A DNA stretch of 64,000 nt from Paraburkholderia panacisoli (GTDB lineage: Bacteria; Pseudomonadota; Gammaproteobacteria; Burkholderiales; Burkholderiaceae), in NCBI RefSeq assembly GCF_008369935.1, contig NZ_VTUZ01000039.1:1-64000 (forward strand), given 5' to 3'. The number at the start of each line of letters is the position of its first letter. Within the stretch, counting starts at the first letter, position 1. This document shows positions 44,335 through 53,450 of this stretch, in pieces. The notes beneath the pieces were generated by a model, which had not been told where the DNA came from, made no database searches, and was given only the letters and a program-made list of their open reading frames with translations. The position numbers and the translations under genes are program-made.

Positions 44335-45179
44335 TGACGGGATGCTCCGAGTGATTCTTCACGGCGCCGCGCAACGTCGAGAAGTGCGCGCGTGCTCTGG
44401 TAGGCGAGTTCGAGCCGATCCTTGGCGGGCAGCGACGGCAGCGGCATCTCCACGCCGAGCGTCGTACCGGCGGGCAGCGCGGCCAGCAATCCGGTGAGCG
44501 GCAACACGCCGCTGCCCGGCGGCAAGCGGCCTGTGCGCGCTTCGAGGATTGTCGCATCATCGCCGACCGGCTCGTCTTGCGACGCGTCGCAAAGCTGCAC
44601 GGCGCGCAGCATCCCGTCAGGCAACCCGCGAAGGTCGTCGGGGCAGCCGCCCGAGCGGGCGAGATGCAGCGCGTCGACGAGAATCGCGAGATTCGCGCTG
44701 CCGGCTCGCTCGACCGCCGCGCGCGCCTGTTTCAGCGTGCCGACATGACGCCAGCGCATGAATTCCAGATCGACACGCAAGCCATATTGGCCCGCCAGCT
44801 CGCACAACGCAGCAAGGTTTGCGGCGAGACGCGCGGCATCGGGGTCGTCGCCCGAGACTGTCACGCATTGGGCGCCGAGATCGGCCGCCGCGTCGAACAT
44901 CGCCGCGTACGACGCGACATCGATATCGGGCAGCAACGGAATGAACTCCACGTCGTGCACCGTCATCCCCTCGTCAGCGAGCCGCCGCCGCAGCGCGAGA
45001 TGCGCGTCGCTACCCGTGCGCGACGGATACGCGATCGCACCCGCGGCGGTGGGGTTCATCCGCAGTCCCACCGCGCCGAATCCGGCGCGCGCCGCTTGCC
45101 GTACCCACTCCTGCGGCGCCAGTTCCAGCGCGGTCAGATGCGCGACCGCGAGTTTCGGCGTGATCGTTGGCGCGTTCAA
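44331..45179 (-). CDS. TIM-barrel sugar isomerase/epimerase-like protein
   Basis: A 282-residue AP-endonuclease-2-type TIM barrel of the sugar isomerase/epimerase family. Marks are GAQCVTVSGDDPDAARLAANLAALCELAGQYGLRVDLEF in outline and the following LAILVDALHLARSGG and LCDASQDEP. These carry the acidic and His residues that bind metal in the family. The start is TTG at 45179, overlapping the SDR stop, with GGGAGGG spaced seven bases; no ATG start fits. It is coupled to the SDR upstream and the amidohydrolase downstream. Confidence 0.83.
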   Translation of the reverse strand: MNAPTITPKLAVAHLTALELAPQEWVRQAARAGFGAVGLRMNPTAAGAIAYPSRTGSDAHLALRRRLADEGMTVHDVEFIPLLPDIDVASYAAMFDAAADLGAQCVTVSGDDPDAARLAANLAALCELAGQYGLRVDLEFMRWRHVGTLKQARAAVERAGSANLAILVDALHLARSGGCPDDLRGLPDGMLRAVQLCDASQDEPVGDDATILEARTGRLPPGSGVLPLTGLLAALPAGTTLGVEMPLPSLPAKDRLELAYQSTRALLDVARRREESLGASRQ

Positions 45180-45916
45180 TAGGTAGCCCTCCCGCCGGTC
45201 AGATCGAACGTGAAGCCGGTCGTGAAACTGCATTCGGGACTGGCGATCCAGCTGACCATCGCGCCGACCTCGTCGATCTGAAGGAAGCGTCCCATCGGAA
45301 TCTTTGCCTTGCTCGCCTCGATGTGCGTGTCCGACATCTCGCTGAACAGTTCGGTTTCGACCATCGCCGGCGCGACGCAATTGATCAGCACGTTGTCTTT
45401 GGCGAGTTCCTTCGCCGCGGATTTGGTGAACGCAATCACGCCAGCTTTCGCCGCCGAATAGCCCGAGATGAACTGCACCCCTTCCTTGCCCGCGATCGAC
45501 GCCACATTGACGATCCGGCCGCCGCCGCGCGCGCGCATGTGCGGGATGGCGACGCGGCAGCAGTAGAACACGCTGTTCAGATCCACCGCGATCACGCGTT
45601 GCCACGCCTCCACCGGATACTCCCAGCACGGTGCCACCGGTCCGTTGATCCCCGCGTTGTTGACGAGAATATCCACCTGGCGCAATGCGTCGAGCGTGGC
45701 CGCGAAGGCCTGTTCGACGGATTCGGCGGACGCCACGTCCACTTGCTGGAGGTGGTCCGGTGTGAAGCCCAGCCGTTGCGCATTGCAGTCGGCGACATTG
45801 AGGTCCCACACGGCCACGCGTGCGCCATCGGCTTTCAGCTTTTGAGCGATGCCCAGACCGATGCCGCGCGCCGCGCCGGTGACGATGGCGACTTTACCGT
45901 CGAGAGAGCGAGTCAT
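45176..45916 (-). CDS. SDR family oxidoreductase
   Basis: A 246-residue classical short-chain dehydrogenase. The cofactor motif TGAARGIGLG is at residues 14-23, NNAG near 84, and the catalytic Ser-Tyr-Lys is seen as VASIAG, YSAAK. A WDLNVAD segment after strand 2 favours NAD. It would oxidise a sugar or sugar acid hydroxyl. Second gene of the operon after the MFS permease (20-base gap), coupled to the isomerase by a 4-base overlap. Confidence 0.9.
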   Translation of the reverse strand: MTRSLDGKVAIVTGAARGIGLGIAQKLKADGARVAVWDLNVADCNAQRLGFTPDHLQQVDVASAESVEQAFAATLDALRQVDILVNNAGINGPVAPCWEYPVEAWQRVIAVDLNSVFYCCRVAIPHMRARGGGRIVNVASIAGKEGVQFISGYSAAKAGVIAFTKSAAKELAKDNVLINCVAPAMVETELFSEMSDTHIEASKAKIPMGRFLQIDEVGAMVSWIASPECSFTTGFTFDLTGGRATY

Positions 45917-45935
45917 TGTTCGATGCTTCCTTACG

Positions 45936-47267
45936 TTAAGAAATGGTGTTGCGTAGTTCGATGCGTTTGATGTCGCCGACTACGAAGATGTATGAGAGCG
46001 CGCCAGCCAGCGTGACGGCCGAAATGAAGGCCAGCGCGTACACGAACGAACCCGTGGCGTTGACGATCAGGCCGATCACCAGCGGCGTGACGATCCCCGC
46101 GGCATTGGCGAACAGATTGAACACACCGCCGCTGAGTCCCAGCAAACCTTTCGGCGCGATGTCCGAGACGATCATCCACGCGAGCGCCGACATGCCCTGC
46201 GCGAAGTAGGCGACACAGAGAATCGCGATCACGGCCGCGGTGGACTCGACATAGTTCGCGAGCACGATGCTCGACGCCGCGAGCAGCCCGACGATGACGG
46301 GCAGCTTGCGCGACCAGTTCAGCGAGATGCCCCGGCGCAGCATCGCGTCGGAGATCCAGCCGCCGGCAAGCGTGCCGACCGACGCGGCAATGAACGGCAG
46401 CACCGCGACCAGCCCGACTTTCAGCCAGGGCATATGGCGCTCCGCCACGAGGTAGGTGGGGAACCACGTAAGAAAGAACACATTGGTGGAGTTGCACGCG
46501 AACTGGCCGAGACAGATGCCCAGCATGCTGCGCCGCTTGAGTAGCGCGCCGAGGTCCGACCAGCGAAAGCGCGTCGCCTGCTGGCTGCCGTCCACGACGC
46601 CGCCGCCATCCGCGATGTAATCGAGTTCGGCCGCGTTCGCGTGCTTCGACTGATGCGGCTCGTGAAAGCGCGCGAGCCACACCCACGCGAACACGACCCC
46701 GACGGTCCCGACTATGCCGAACAGCGCGCGCCATCCATATTCCTGCTGCAGCCAGAACAGCAATGGACTCAGGAAAGCCAGCCCGACGTATTCCGCAAAG
46801 GTGTACACGCCCGTCGCGCGGGCGCGCTCGCTCTGCGGAAACCATACGGCGACCACGCGGCTGTTGGTGGGAAAGCACGGCGCTTCCGCGATGCCGATCA
46901 GCAAACGCATGATGAGCAGCGAGACGAAGCCGGCCGCGAGCCCTTGCAATCCCGTGAACAACGACCAGAACGTCAGCGCGAAGAAATACGTCCAGCGGGT
47001 GCCGACACGGTCCAGCATCACGCCGCCGGGAATCTGCGCCGCCGTGTACGTCCACGAAAACGCGGAAAAGATCACGCCCATCAACGCCGGATTCAGGCCG
47101 AGTTCGTGGCTCATGCTCGGCGCGGCAATGCCGGCGACGCTGCGATCCAGATAATTGATCATCGTGCCGACCGCCAGCAGCGCGAGGATGCCGAAGCGGG
47201 TGCGCGTTCGCCGTGCGCTGATGCCGGCGTCGATTGCAGCGACGCCTGACTGGGTTGCCTGATTCAT
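45936..47267 (-). CDS. MFS transporter, anion:cation symporter (ACS) type
   Basis: A 443-residue permease with 12 predicted segments. The first segment and loop read FGILALLAVGTMINYLDRSV, typical of the ACS family (galactonate, glucarate and phthalate uptake). The family motif in loop 2-3 reads GGVMLDRVGTRWTYFF. Gene start at 47267 has AAGGAG spaced five bases; the frame to 47339 has none. It is the first gene of the operon, divergent from the LysR gene. An organic or sugar acid is the likely substrate. Confidence 0.88.
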   Translation of the reverse strand: MNQATQSGVAAIDAGISARRTRTRFGILALLAVGTMINYLDRSVAGIAAPSMSHELGLNPALMGVIFSAFSWTYTAAQIPGGVMLDRVGTRWTYFFALTFWSLFTGLQGLAAGFVSLLIMRLLIGIAEAPCFPTNSRVVAVWFPQSERARATGVYTFAEYVGLAFLSPLLFWLQQEYGWRALFGIVGTVGVVFAWVWLARFHEPHQSKHANAAELDYIADGGGVVDGSQQATRFRWSDLGALLKRRSMLGICLGQFACNSTNVFFLTWFPTYLVAERHMPWLKVGLVAVLPFIAASVGTLAGGWISDAMLRRGISLNWSRKLPVIVGLLAASSIVLANYVESTAAVIAILCVAYFAQGMSALAWMIVSDIAPKGLLGLSGGVFNLFANAAGIVTPLVIGLIVNATGSFVYALAFISAVTLAGALSYIFVVGDIKRIELRNTIS

Positions 47268-47438
47268 CGTGTCTCCTTTGTTTTGCTTGTCGGCGGACTT
47301 CGCGACTCGCCGGTTTGCCCATGTCGAGGCGCGCTTCACGCCGGGCGAGGCGGCGCCCGGCGGGCAGTTCGGGAAGGGCTGTCTCCCTGTGAGCAGATAC
47401 TAGATAGATGTCGTCCGGCTGTCGTATGCCGAGTTTCG

Positions 47439-47460
47439 GTTACCCTATAACTTTTAGTTA
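47439..47460. promoter_or_regulatory. LysR-type binding site: GTTA-N5-TAAC-N5-GTTA
   Basis: GTTA (47439-47442), TAAC (47448-47451) and GTTA (47457-47460) alternate at a fixed 9-base step. The right pair forms TAACT-TTT-AGTTA, a T-N11-A dyad as seen in LysR boxes. It lies 31 bases ahead of the LysR start in an otherwise GC-rich intergenic region and so could serve autoregulation and the divergent MFS operon. Confidence 0.55.
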
Positions 47461-47490
47461 ATACCGACGGTTACGGGTTCTGGAGGCCGC

Positions 47491-48405
47491 ATGCGGTTCA
47501 AGCTCAGGCAGATGGAGGTGTTTCGGGCGGTCATGCTGACCGGCTCGATCAATGCGGCGTCGAAGATGCTTTATGTGTCGCAACCGGCGGTCAGCAAGCT
47601 CGTCTCTCACACCGAGACCACGTTGGGGCTGCGTCTGTTCGAACGCACCAAGGGCAGGCTCGTGCCGACGGCGGAGGCGCAGGCGCTTTTCAGGGAAGTC
47701 GAGCAGGTGTATCAGGCGGCGTTGCGCGTCGATGAGTTTGCGCGGGCGTTGTCGCTCGGGCCCGCGAGCCTGCTGCGGGTGTCCTGCAGTCCGTCATTGG
47801 CGATGTCGATCGTGGCGCCCGCGATCGTCGAATTGAAGCGGCAATTGCCGGGCCTCAGCGTGGACTGGCACACCACGTTAATGGCCGAAATGCCGCTCGA
47901 AGTGCTGAGCAAGGCCGTCGATGTCGCGGTGTCCTCCACGCCAATGGAGCATGAACATCTCGACGTGGTGCCGTTCATGCGCGGCCGGATGGTCTGCGCG
48001 GTGCCGCCGGGCCATCGTCTGGCCGACCAGCAGCGCATTGCACTAGCGGACCTGGTGGATGAACCCATGATCCTCTTCAGGCGCGACATTCCGTTCGGCA
48101 CGATGATCGCGCAAGCGTGCCAGCAAGCGAATGTAGAACTGCAGTCAATCGTGGATGTCACGCGTGCCGATCAGGCCATGGCGCTTGTGAAAGGCGGCCT
48201 CGGACTCGCGATCGTCGACGAATTCGCAGCGCACGGACAGGATTGTGTGATCCGACCGCTGATCGAAGAACTCGAACTGGTTTCGACCTTTGTCTATTCG
48301 AAGTTCTCTCCGCCTTCGCACAATACCGCACTGCTGATGCAGGCGGTCTACCGGCAGGCGCAACGAATGAAACGGCATATCACCAGTGCATCATTACCGG
48401 CCTGA
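47491..48405 (+). CDS. LysR family transcriptional regulator
   Basis: A 304-residue regulator. The N-terminal winged helix (LRQMEVFRAVMLTGSINAASKMLYVSQPAVSKLVSHTE in outline, ending with LGLRLFERTKGRLVPT) is standard. The effector domain from about 90 is of the periplasmic-binding type (LLRVSCSPSLAMSIVAPAI, VKGGLGLAIVDEFAA). It is divergent from the MFS-SDR-isomerase-amidohydrolase operon across 223 bases and is its likely activator. The inducer would be the operon's substrate or intermediate. Confidence 0.9.
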   Translation: MRFKLRQMEVFRAVMLTGSINAASKMLYVSQPAVSKLVSHTETTLGLRLFERTKGRLVPTAEAQALFREVEQVYQAALRVDEFARALSLGPASLLRVSCSPSLAMSIVAPAIVELKRQLPGLSVDWHTTLMAEMPLEVLSKAVDVAVSSTPMEHEHLDVVPFMRGRMVCAVPPGHRLADQQRIALADLVDEPMILFRRDIPFGTMIAQACQQANVELQSIVDVTRADQAMALVKGGLGLAIVDEFAAHGQDCVIRPLIEELELVSTFVYSKFSPPSHNTALLMQAVYRQAQRMKRHITSASLPA

Positions 48406-48717
48406 GCTTGCATCGTGCGCACGATGTTGCAACGCAAGTTTGATTTAACAGTTTCGCGATTGACAGCGGTGCTAACCATCGAGCCAGATCCCAGGACTGC
48501 TAAAAAACTTCGCGTCACGCTGCGGATATAGGCTATAAAGTTTAAAAGTTGGGTATCAAGCGGCGAAAAGCCCGATGAGAAGATGGAATGCGAACTCGCT
48601 CTCATGGTAAATTGCCAGCGCCACTGCGCTGACCGTGCGAGCTGTCCGTAGCGGGTGACCATACGTAGATATTTTGTTACGCCTTTCAATCGCAATCCGA
48701 ATGACTGGAGAACAAGT
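48406..48717. other. Intergenic region with AT-rich promoter-like stretch
   Basis: No gene. Around 48525-48560 the sequence is AT-rich (GGATATAGGCTATAAAG) and could hold the promoter for the downstream small membrane protein. No hairpin terminator is visible after the LysR gene. Confidence 0.4.
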
Positions 48718-49098
48718 ATGCTCTTTGACGGTGGTTTCACATTCCCGAATTTTCTGGCCGACATCTTTTCCGTTTTCATGTTCATCCTGTGGTTCTGGTT
48801 GTTCATAACGGTGGCGAGTGACCTGTTTCGCCGTCATGATGTGTCGGGGTGGCGCAAAGTTCTTTGGGTGATCCTGCTTATCGTGTTGCCCTATATCGGC
48901 ATTTTCGCCTACCTCCTGACGCAACACCGTGGGATGGCCGAACGCGAGCAGGCGCGGGCCAAACAGATGAGGGACGATCTGCGCCAAGTGGTTGGCTTCA
49001 GCGCGGCGGACGAAATAGAAAAACTCGACCGGTTGAAGGCGGCGGGATCGATTTCGGAAGACGAATACTCGCGCCTGAGGGCCCGGCTCGTGCAGTAA
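48718..49098 (+). CDS. Small membrane protein with PLD-N-like segment and SHOCT domain
   Basis: A 126-residue protein. Two membrane segments (LADIFSVFMFILWFWLFITVASDLF and WRKVLWVILLIVLPYIGIFAYLL in outline, the second typical of the phospholipase D N-terminal anchor family) are followed by a basic helix. A C-terminal SHOCT-type motif reads EIEKLDRLKAAGSISEDEY near 100-118. GGAG eight bases upstream marks the ATG at 48718. Function unknown. Confidence 0.8.
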   Translation: MLFDGGFTFPNFLADIFSVFMFILWFWLFITVASDLFRRHDVSGWRKVLWVILLIVLPYIGIFAYLLTQHRGMAEREQARAKQMRDDLRQVVGFSAADEIEKLDRLKAAGSISEDEYSRLRARLVQ

Positions 49099-49284
49099 TC
49101 GCAGTCTTCCACGAATGCGGCTCGCAATCATCAGGCTTCGAGCCTGATCGATGGCGTCACTCCGGGCGTCATCCCCGGCGCACACAGGCGGTGTGGGGGT
49201 GACTCGCGAACGGAACCGGCGACGCGGATATCTCGGGTGTGGTTGCACCGCTCATCGCGCTACTCGACGTAACCGGAGGAACTC

Positions 49285-49839
49285 ATGCGCGCCTTCTTTG
49301 CTCGTCTTGCCGACTCCGCCGCGCCGGCGGCGCGTGGGTCGTTGCCTGTGCGTCGCGTCGCGGCGATCTGTGTTGCGGCGCTGACGCTGGCAGCGTGTGT
49401 ACAGCCGTGGCAGCAATTTCAGGCCGGTCAGGATCAGTCGGCGATCATTGCGCGCATGGGGCCGCCGCGCGAAGTTTATGAACTGCCGGATGGCGGGCGG
49501 CGGCTCATGTGGCCCACCCAGCCGATGGGCACGACGACAGTCGCCGCCGATATCGACTCATCCGGCAAGATCGTGAACGTGCGTCAGGTGTTGCAGATCA
49601 GCGAATTCAATCGTGCACAAATAGGGAAATGGACACGTGAAGATGTACTGGTCAATTTCGGCCGGCCTGCACAAACCTCGTTTTTCCGGCTTTCACAACG
49701 CGAAGTCTGGTCGTATCGCTACGTGGAAAACAACATCACGCATATGCTTTTCAGCTTTTCGTTCGATACCAGCGGCGTTCTGCGTGAAACGCAGCGAGGC
49801 CCCGATCCTTTGCGCGACCGGGATTTCCGACGGTTCTGA
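49285..49839 (+). CDS. BamE-like lipoprotein
   Basis: A 184-residue lipoprotein. The signal has a basic N-terminus and lipobox LAAC with Cys near residue 38. The mature part reads QDQSAIIARMGPPREVYELPDGG, then WTREDVLVNFGRPAQTSFFRLSQREVWSYRY, two SmpA/BamE-like repeats. It may tie to outer membrane assembly or stress, but it is too long and repeated to be simple BamE. It is convergent with the amidohydrolase gene. Confidence 0.78.
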   Translation: MRAFFARLADSAAPAARGSLPVRRVAAICVAALTLAACVQPWQQFQAGQDQSAIIARMGPPREVYELPDGGRRLMWPTQPMGTTTVAADIDSSGKIVNVRQVLQISEFNRAQIGKWTREDVLVNFGRPAQTSFFRLSQREVWSYRYVENNITHMLFSFSFDTSGVLRETQRGPDPLRDRDFRRF

Positions 49840-49921
49840 TCGTTTCGATCACGGGGTGGCTCAGCGGCACTTCTCGTAGGGCTCGCAACTGCGCGGCGCA
49901 CTGCCCGGCAATTGCGAGTTC

Positions 49922-51388
49922 TCACACCTTGAGCGTGTTCTTGTGGATCGTCCCGTCTTTCATGATCACGAGCAGATTCTTCGACGGATCGGCGAGGAGC
50001 GCGAGGTTCTCGACCGGATTGCCGTCGACCAGCAACAGATCGGCCATCGCGCCGTCTTCGATCACCCCTAGTTTGCCGGGATACGGATTGCGCGGTCCCG
50101 ACAGCGCGAGCAGCTGGCCGTTGGTTGCCGTCGCCATTTTCAATGCTTGGGCGGGCGTGTACCAGCTCAGCAGGTGTGTCAACATCGTGCCCTGACGCGC
50201 GGCGAGCACGGGCGAGAACAGCAGGTCCGAGCCGAATGCCGTTTTGATCCCGTGTTTTTTTGCCAGCGTATAAGCGTTATTGGTGCCCGCGAAAACCGCG
50301 AGCATCTTCTCATGGCTGGGCCCGGTGAGCGGAACGGTGTCCTCTTCGCTGACGAATGGCTGAATGCTAAGCCATGTGCCGTTCTTCGCCATCAATGCGG
50401 CTGTCGCGTCGTCCATCAAATGAGCATGCTCGATGCACTGCGCACCCGCCGCGATGGCGCGCTGGACTGCCGGCGGCGTGTACGCGTGCACCATTACATA
50501 GGTGCCCCAATCCGCAGTGGTCTCGACGGCCGCGCGTAGTTGCGGCTCGGTGAAAGTGAGCATGTCCAACGGACTGCGGGGTGTGGACACGCCGCCACTA
50601 CCCACGATTTTTATCTGCGAGGCGCCCTGCAAGAACTGTTCGCGCACACGCTGCCGGACTTCATCGGCATTGTCAGCGATGATGCTGCCGCCCGTTTGCT
50701 CGGAACTGCTGAGCTTGCCGCCGGATCTGGGGATATCCGCAAGCGAGCGGAAGTCGGCGTGACCGCCCGTGGTGGTGATCATCGCGCCGGACGGATAAAT
50801 GCGCGGGCCCGAAATGATCCCTTGGTCGATGGCCTGTTTCAACGCGAACGAGGGGCCGCCCGCATCGCGCACCGTGGTGAAGCCGCGCATCAATGTGCGC
50901 TCGGCTTCGGCGCTCGCGGCCAGATGCAGGAAGCCGATGTCGGCGGTCAGCACGGCCTGTAGCGGCAGCGCGGCGATTATCGTATGCCAGTGCATATCGA
51001 TGAGGCCGGGCATCAGCACCCGGCCGCCGCCATCGATGATCTGCGTGCCGTCGGCCACCGCCGGCTTGCCTGGCGTCACGCTGTGAATGCGATTGCCGTC
51101 CACGAGCACAGAGAGACCGTCGCGCAATGTGCCGGTTTTTCCATCGAACAGCCTGATGTTGGTAAAGAGGACAGGGCGCGTGGGGCTGACGGGTAGAGGC
51201 GCAGTTTGCGCACTGGCGAGCTTCGGCAGGATGAGCGTCAGCATGGAGGCGGCCATGCCGGTGACAAAGCCACGTCGCGAAAGATCGGCGCTGATCCGGT
51301 TATTCAGGAATTCGATCTCCGACTTCTGGCAGAAGCAGGCGAACGGATGAGCGGAGTCTTCTTGATTGCCCGGCTTGCGAGAGAACAT
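49922..51388 (-). CDS. Tat-exported amidohydrolase family protein
   Basis: A 488-residue metal-dependent hydrolase of the imidazolonepropionase/prolidase-like group. A twin-arginine signal (SRRGFVTG at 37-44) is followed by a hydrophobic core and ASA cleavage near residue 60. The first metal site is LIDMHWHT; later sites are IKIVGSGG, MVHAYTP, IEHAHLMD and FGSDLLFSP. The full enzyme is present to the final strand (LLLVDGNPVENLALL). GGAGG spaced six bases supports the start. Exported amidohydrolases often act on dipeptides or lactams; the substrate is unknown. Confidence 0.87.
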   Translation of the reverse strand: MFSRKPGNQEDSAHPFACFCQKSEIEFLNNRISADLSRRGFVTGMAASMLTLILPKLASAQTAPLPVSPTRPVLFTNIRLFDGKTGTLRDGLSVLVDGNRIHSVTPGKPAVADGTQIIDGGGRVLMPGLIDMHWHTIIAALPLQAVLTADIGFLHLAASAEAERTLMRGFTTVRDAGGPSFALKQAIDQGIISGPRIYPSGAMITTTGGHADFRSLADIPRSGGKLSSSEQTGGSIIADNADEVRQRVREQFLQGASQIKIVGSGGVSTPRSPLDMLTFTEPQLRAAVETTADWGTYVMVHAYTPPAVQRAIAAGAQCIEHAHLMDDATAALMAKNGTWLSIQPFVSEEDTVPLTGPSHEKMLAVFAGTNNAYTLAKKHGIKTAFGSDLLFSPVLAARQGTMLTHLLSWYTPAQALKMATATNGQLLALSGPRNPYPGKLGVIEDGAMADLLLVDGNPVENLALLADPSKNLLVIMKDGTIHKNTLKV

Positions 51389-51594
51389 CGATCCCCTCCA
51401 GATAGTTTTTGGACTTTCCGTGCGGCGGCGAGTAGACAGTATAGGTAGGCAGGATCAAAAGTGAAATGCGAACTATCTCCATTCGGCTGAAAATCGGATT
51501 GCGCCGGTTCGAAATGCGTACGATCAATAACTTGCAGCGTGATGCTTACAAAAGTGAATGAAAAATACGGTTACAAAAACGATTGCAAGAGCGA

Positions 51595-53190
51595 TTACAA
51601 AAGCGATTCGATCGGCAGAATAGACATCATCCACACGCCCAGTCGCGCATACCAGGTCGTATTGGGTTCCGTGTCGTGGCGGATTTCCTTGTCGCCGTTG
51701 CGCTCGATCCAATAGAGCTTGCCGTTCTCGTCGAGCCGCACCGAATAGGCGAGTTGCGGAACGAGCGCGACGAAGGTCGCCTCGATTTGGCTGGCCAGTT
51801 CAGGGCTCTCGATCACGAGCCCGAGTTCCGTATTCAGATGCGCCGAGCGCGGATCGAAATTGAACGATCCCACGAATACCCGGCGAGAATCCACCGTGAA
51901 AGTTTTCGCATGCAGACTGGAGCCCGAACTGCCGAAGGGCCCCGGCGACTGTTCTTTCTTCTGATGGCTTATCGGCGAGCGCCGCAATTCGTACAGGTGC
52001 ACGCCACCGGTCAGCAGTTCGATGCGCCGTTTCGCGTAGCCGGAATGAACCGCGGCGACATCCGTCGCTTCGAGCGCATTCGTCAGCACGAGCACATCGA
52101 CGCCGCGCGCTGCGAGCCCGGTCAGGTGCTGCGTGCCCGATGTGGCCGGCACGAAATAAGGCGACACCAGATCGAGTTCATGCGTGGGCTCGCCCAGCAC
52201 TTCCCTTAACTGATGCGAAATGAGCGCCTCCGGCGGCGCGTTGTTCAGGCCTTTTGCGGGGTCATCGCTGATCATCTCTGTCTTTGCCCATTCGAACGGC
52301 AACGTCTCGTCCAGCATCTTCTGCACGACATGCGGACCGCGCAACGCCTCCATATAGGCTTCGGCGGCCGGGTCCTGTTCGATGGCCTTTGCCTTGCGTT
52401 CAAGCTCGCCGAGCTGGCCCGCGTCCGCGTGCGGCACGATCCGCTCGACGGGATAGGCCGACGCACTCGCCCAATAGCGGTCGAAGTCTCGTGCCACGTC
52501 GGCCGCGGCGGGTCCGACCGCCAGCACGTCGAGGTCCGCGAAGACGACCCCGTTGGTGGCGTCGAAGTACTCGTCGCCGATGTTGCGGCCGCCGAGAATG
52601 GTCGCCGTGCTGTCCGCGGTCAGCGACTTGTTGTGCATGCGTCGATTGGCGCGGGAGAAGTCCGTCAGGAAGCCGATGAATTTGGGCTTGCGAACCACGA
52701 ACGGATTGAACAGGCGAACTTCGATGTTCGGATGCGCTTCGAGCGCGGCCAGCGTCGGGTCGAGAGAAGAGGGGATGCCGAGGTCGTCCAGCAGCAGGCG
52801 CACACGCACGCCGCGATCGGCGGCTGCATGGAGTTCTTCGAGCAGCAGCGTGCCGGTCAGATCGTTGCGCCAGATGTAGTACTGGATGTCGAGCGTACGC
52901 TGCGCCGAGCGGATCAGATCCATGCGGGCCGCAAACGCCACATGCGCATCCGAGAGCGGATAGATACCCGTCAAGTCCGCATGCGTTGCAAGCCCAGGGG
53001 CGACGGCACGGCCGAGCTTCGTGGAAGCGGCTTGCGAGGGCGTCAACGCGGTCGACTCCGTGCGATTTTCGAGCGAGGGCAACGCGCAGCCCGTTAGCAC
53101 GCACGCGCAAAGCAGCAGCGCTGAAATCCCGCCGGTGGATCGGCGAATCGAGTGGAACAGTTCGTGTTTCAACGATCGCATACGGTCCAT
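51595..53190 (-). CDS. Phospholipase D family lipoprotein (first copy)
   Basis: A 531-residue PLD-superfamily protein. The N-terminal signal has a lipobox VLTGC at Cys35. Two HKD motifs are complete: H186, K188, D193 (RRMHNKSLTAD) and H427, K429, D434 (SSLHAKTFTVD). Between them the catalytic fold carries VSPYFVPATSG. It would cleave or transfer phospholipid headgroups (cardiolipin synthase or hydrolase type) at the envelope. It is similar in layout to the second copy at 54195-55748, on the same strand. The short frame at its 3' end is normal. Confidence 0.88.
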   Translation of the reverse strand: MDRMRSLKHELFHSIRRSTGGISALLLCACVLTGCALPSLENRTESTALTPSQAASTKLGRAVAPGLATHADLTGIYPLSDAHVAFAARMDLIRSAQRTLDIQYYIWRNDLTGTLLLEELHAAADRGVRVRLLLDDLGIPSSLDPTLAALEAHPNIEVRLFNPFVVRKPKFIGFLTDFSRANRRMHNKSLTADSTATILGGRNIGDEYFDATNGVVFADLDVLAVGPAAADVARDFDRYWASASAYPVERIVPHADAGQLGELERKAKAIEQDPAAEAYMEALRGPHVVQKMLDETLPFEWAKTEMISDDPAKGLNNAPPEALISHQLREVLGEPTHELDLVSPYFVPATSGTQHLTGLAARGVDVLVLTNALEATDVAAVHSGYAKRRIELLTGGVHLYELRRSPISHQKKEQSPGPFGSSGSSLHAKTFTVDSRRVFVGSFNFDPRSAHLNTELGLVIESPELASQIEATFVALVPQLAYSVRLDENGKLYWIERNGDKEIRHDTEPNTTWYARLGVWMMSILPIESLL

Positions 53191-53450
53191 AACTTCCTTC
53201 AGGTCATTACCATCCGTCTGGTTCTACAATGGCTACGTCGGGTGAACTGGCAAACATGGCAAGATCGCGGCGATGATGAGCGACGAGCGGCCTTTCAGTT
53301 GACTCGTGCCCAATCCGGCGCCTTGCATTGTGTGATCAGAATACTATGACTGGCGGATTGCCGGAATTGGCAACAACGCGTCATTCCTGTCGCAGAAACG
53401 AGTTCGCCTGATGTCGGTCGAGCGTTTCGCACTATCCGGAGTCGAGCAAC

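Noticed and set aside
49882..49918. CTCGCAA and TTGCGAG inverted repeat between the BamE-like gene and the amidohydrolase
   Set aside because: The 23-base loop is long and there is no T-run; terminator role is uncertain.
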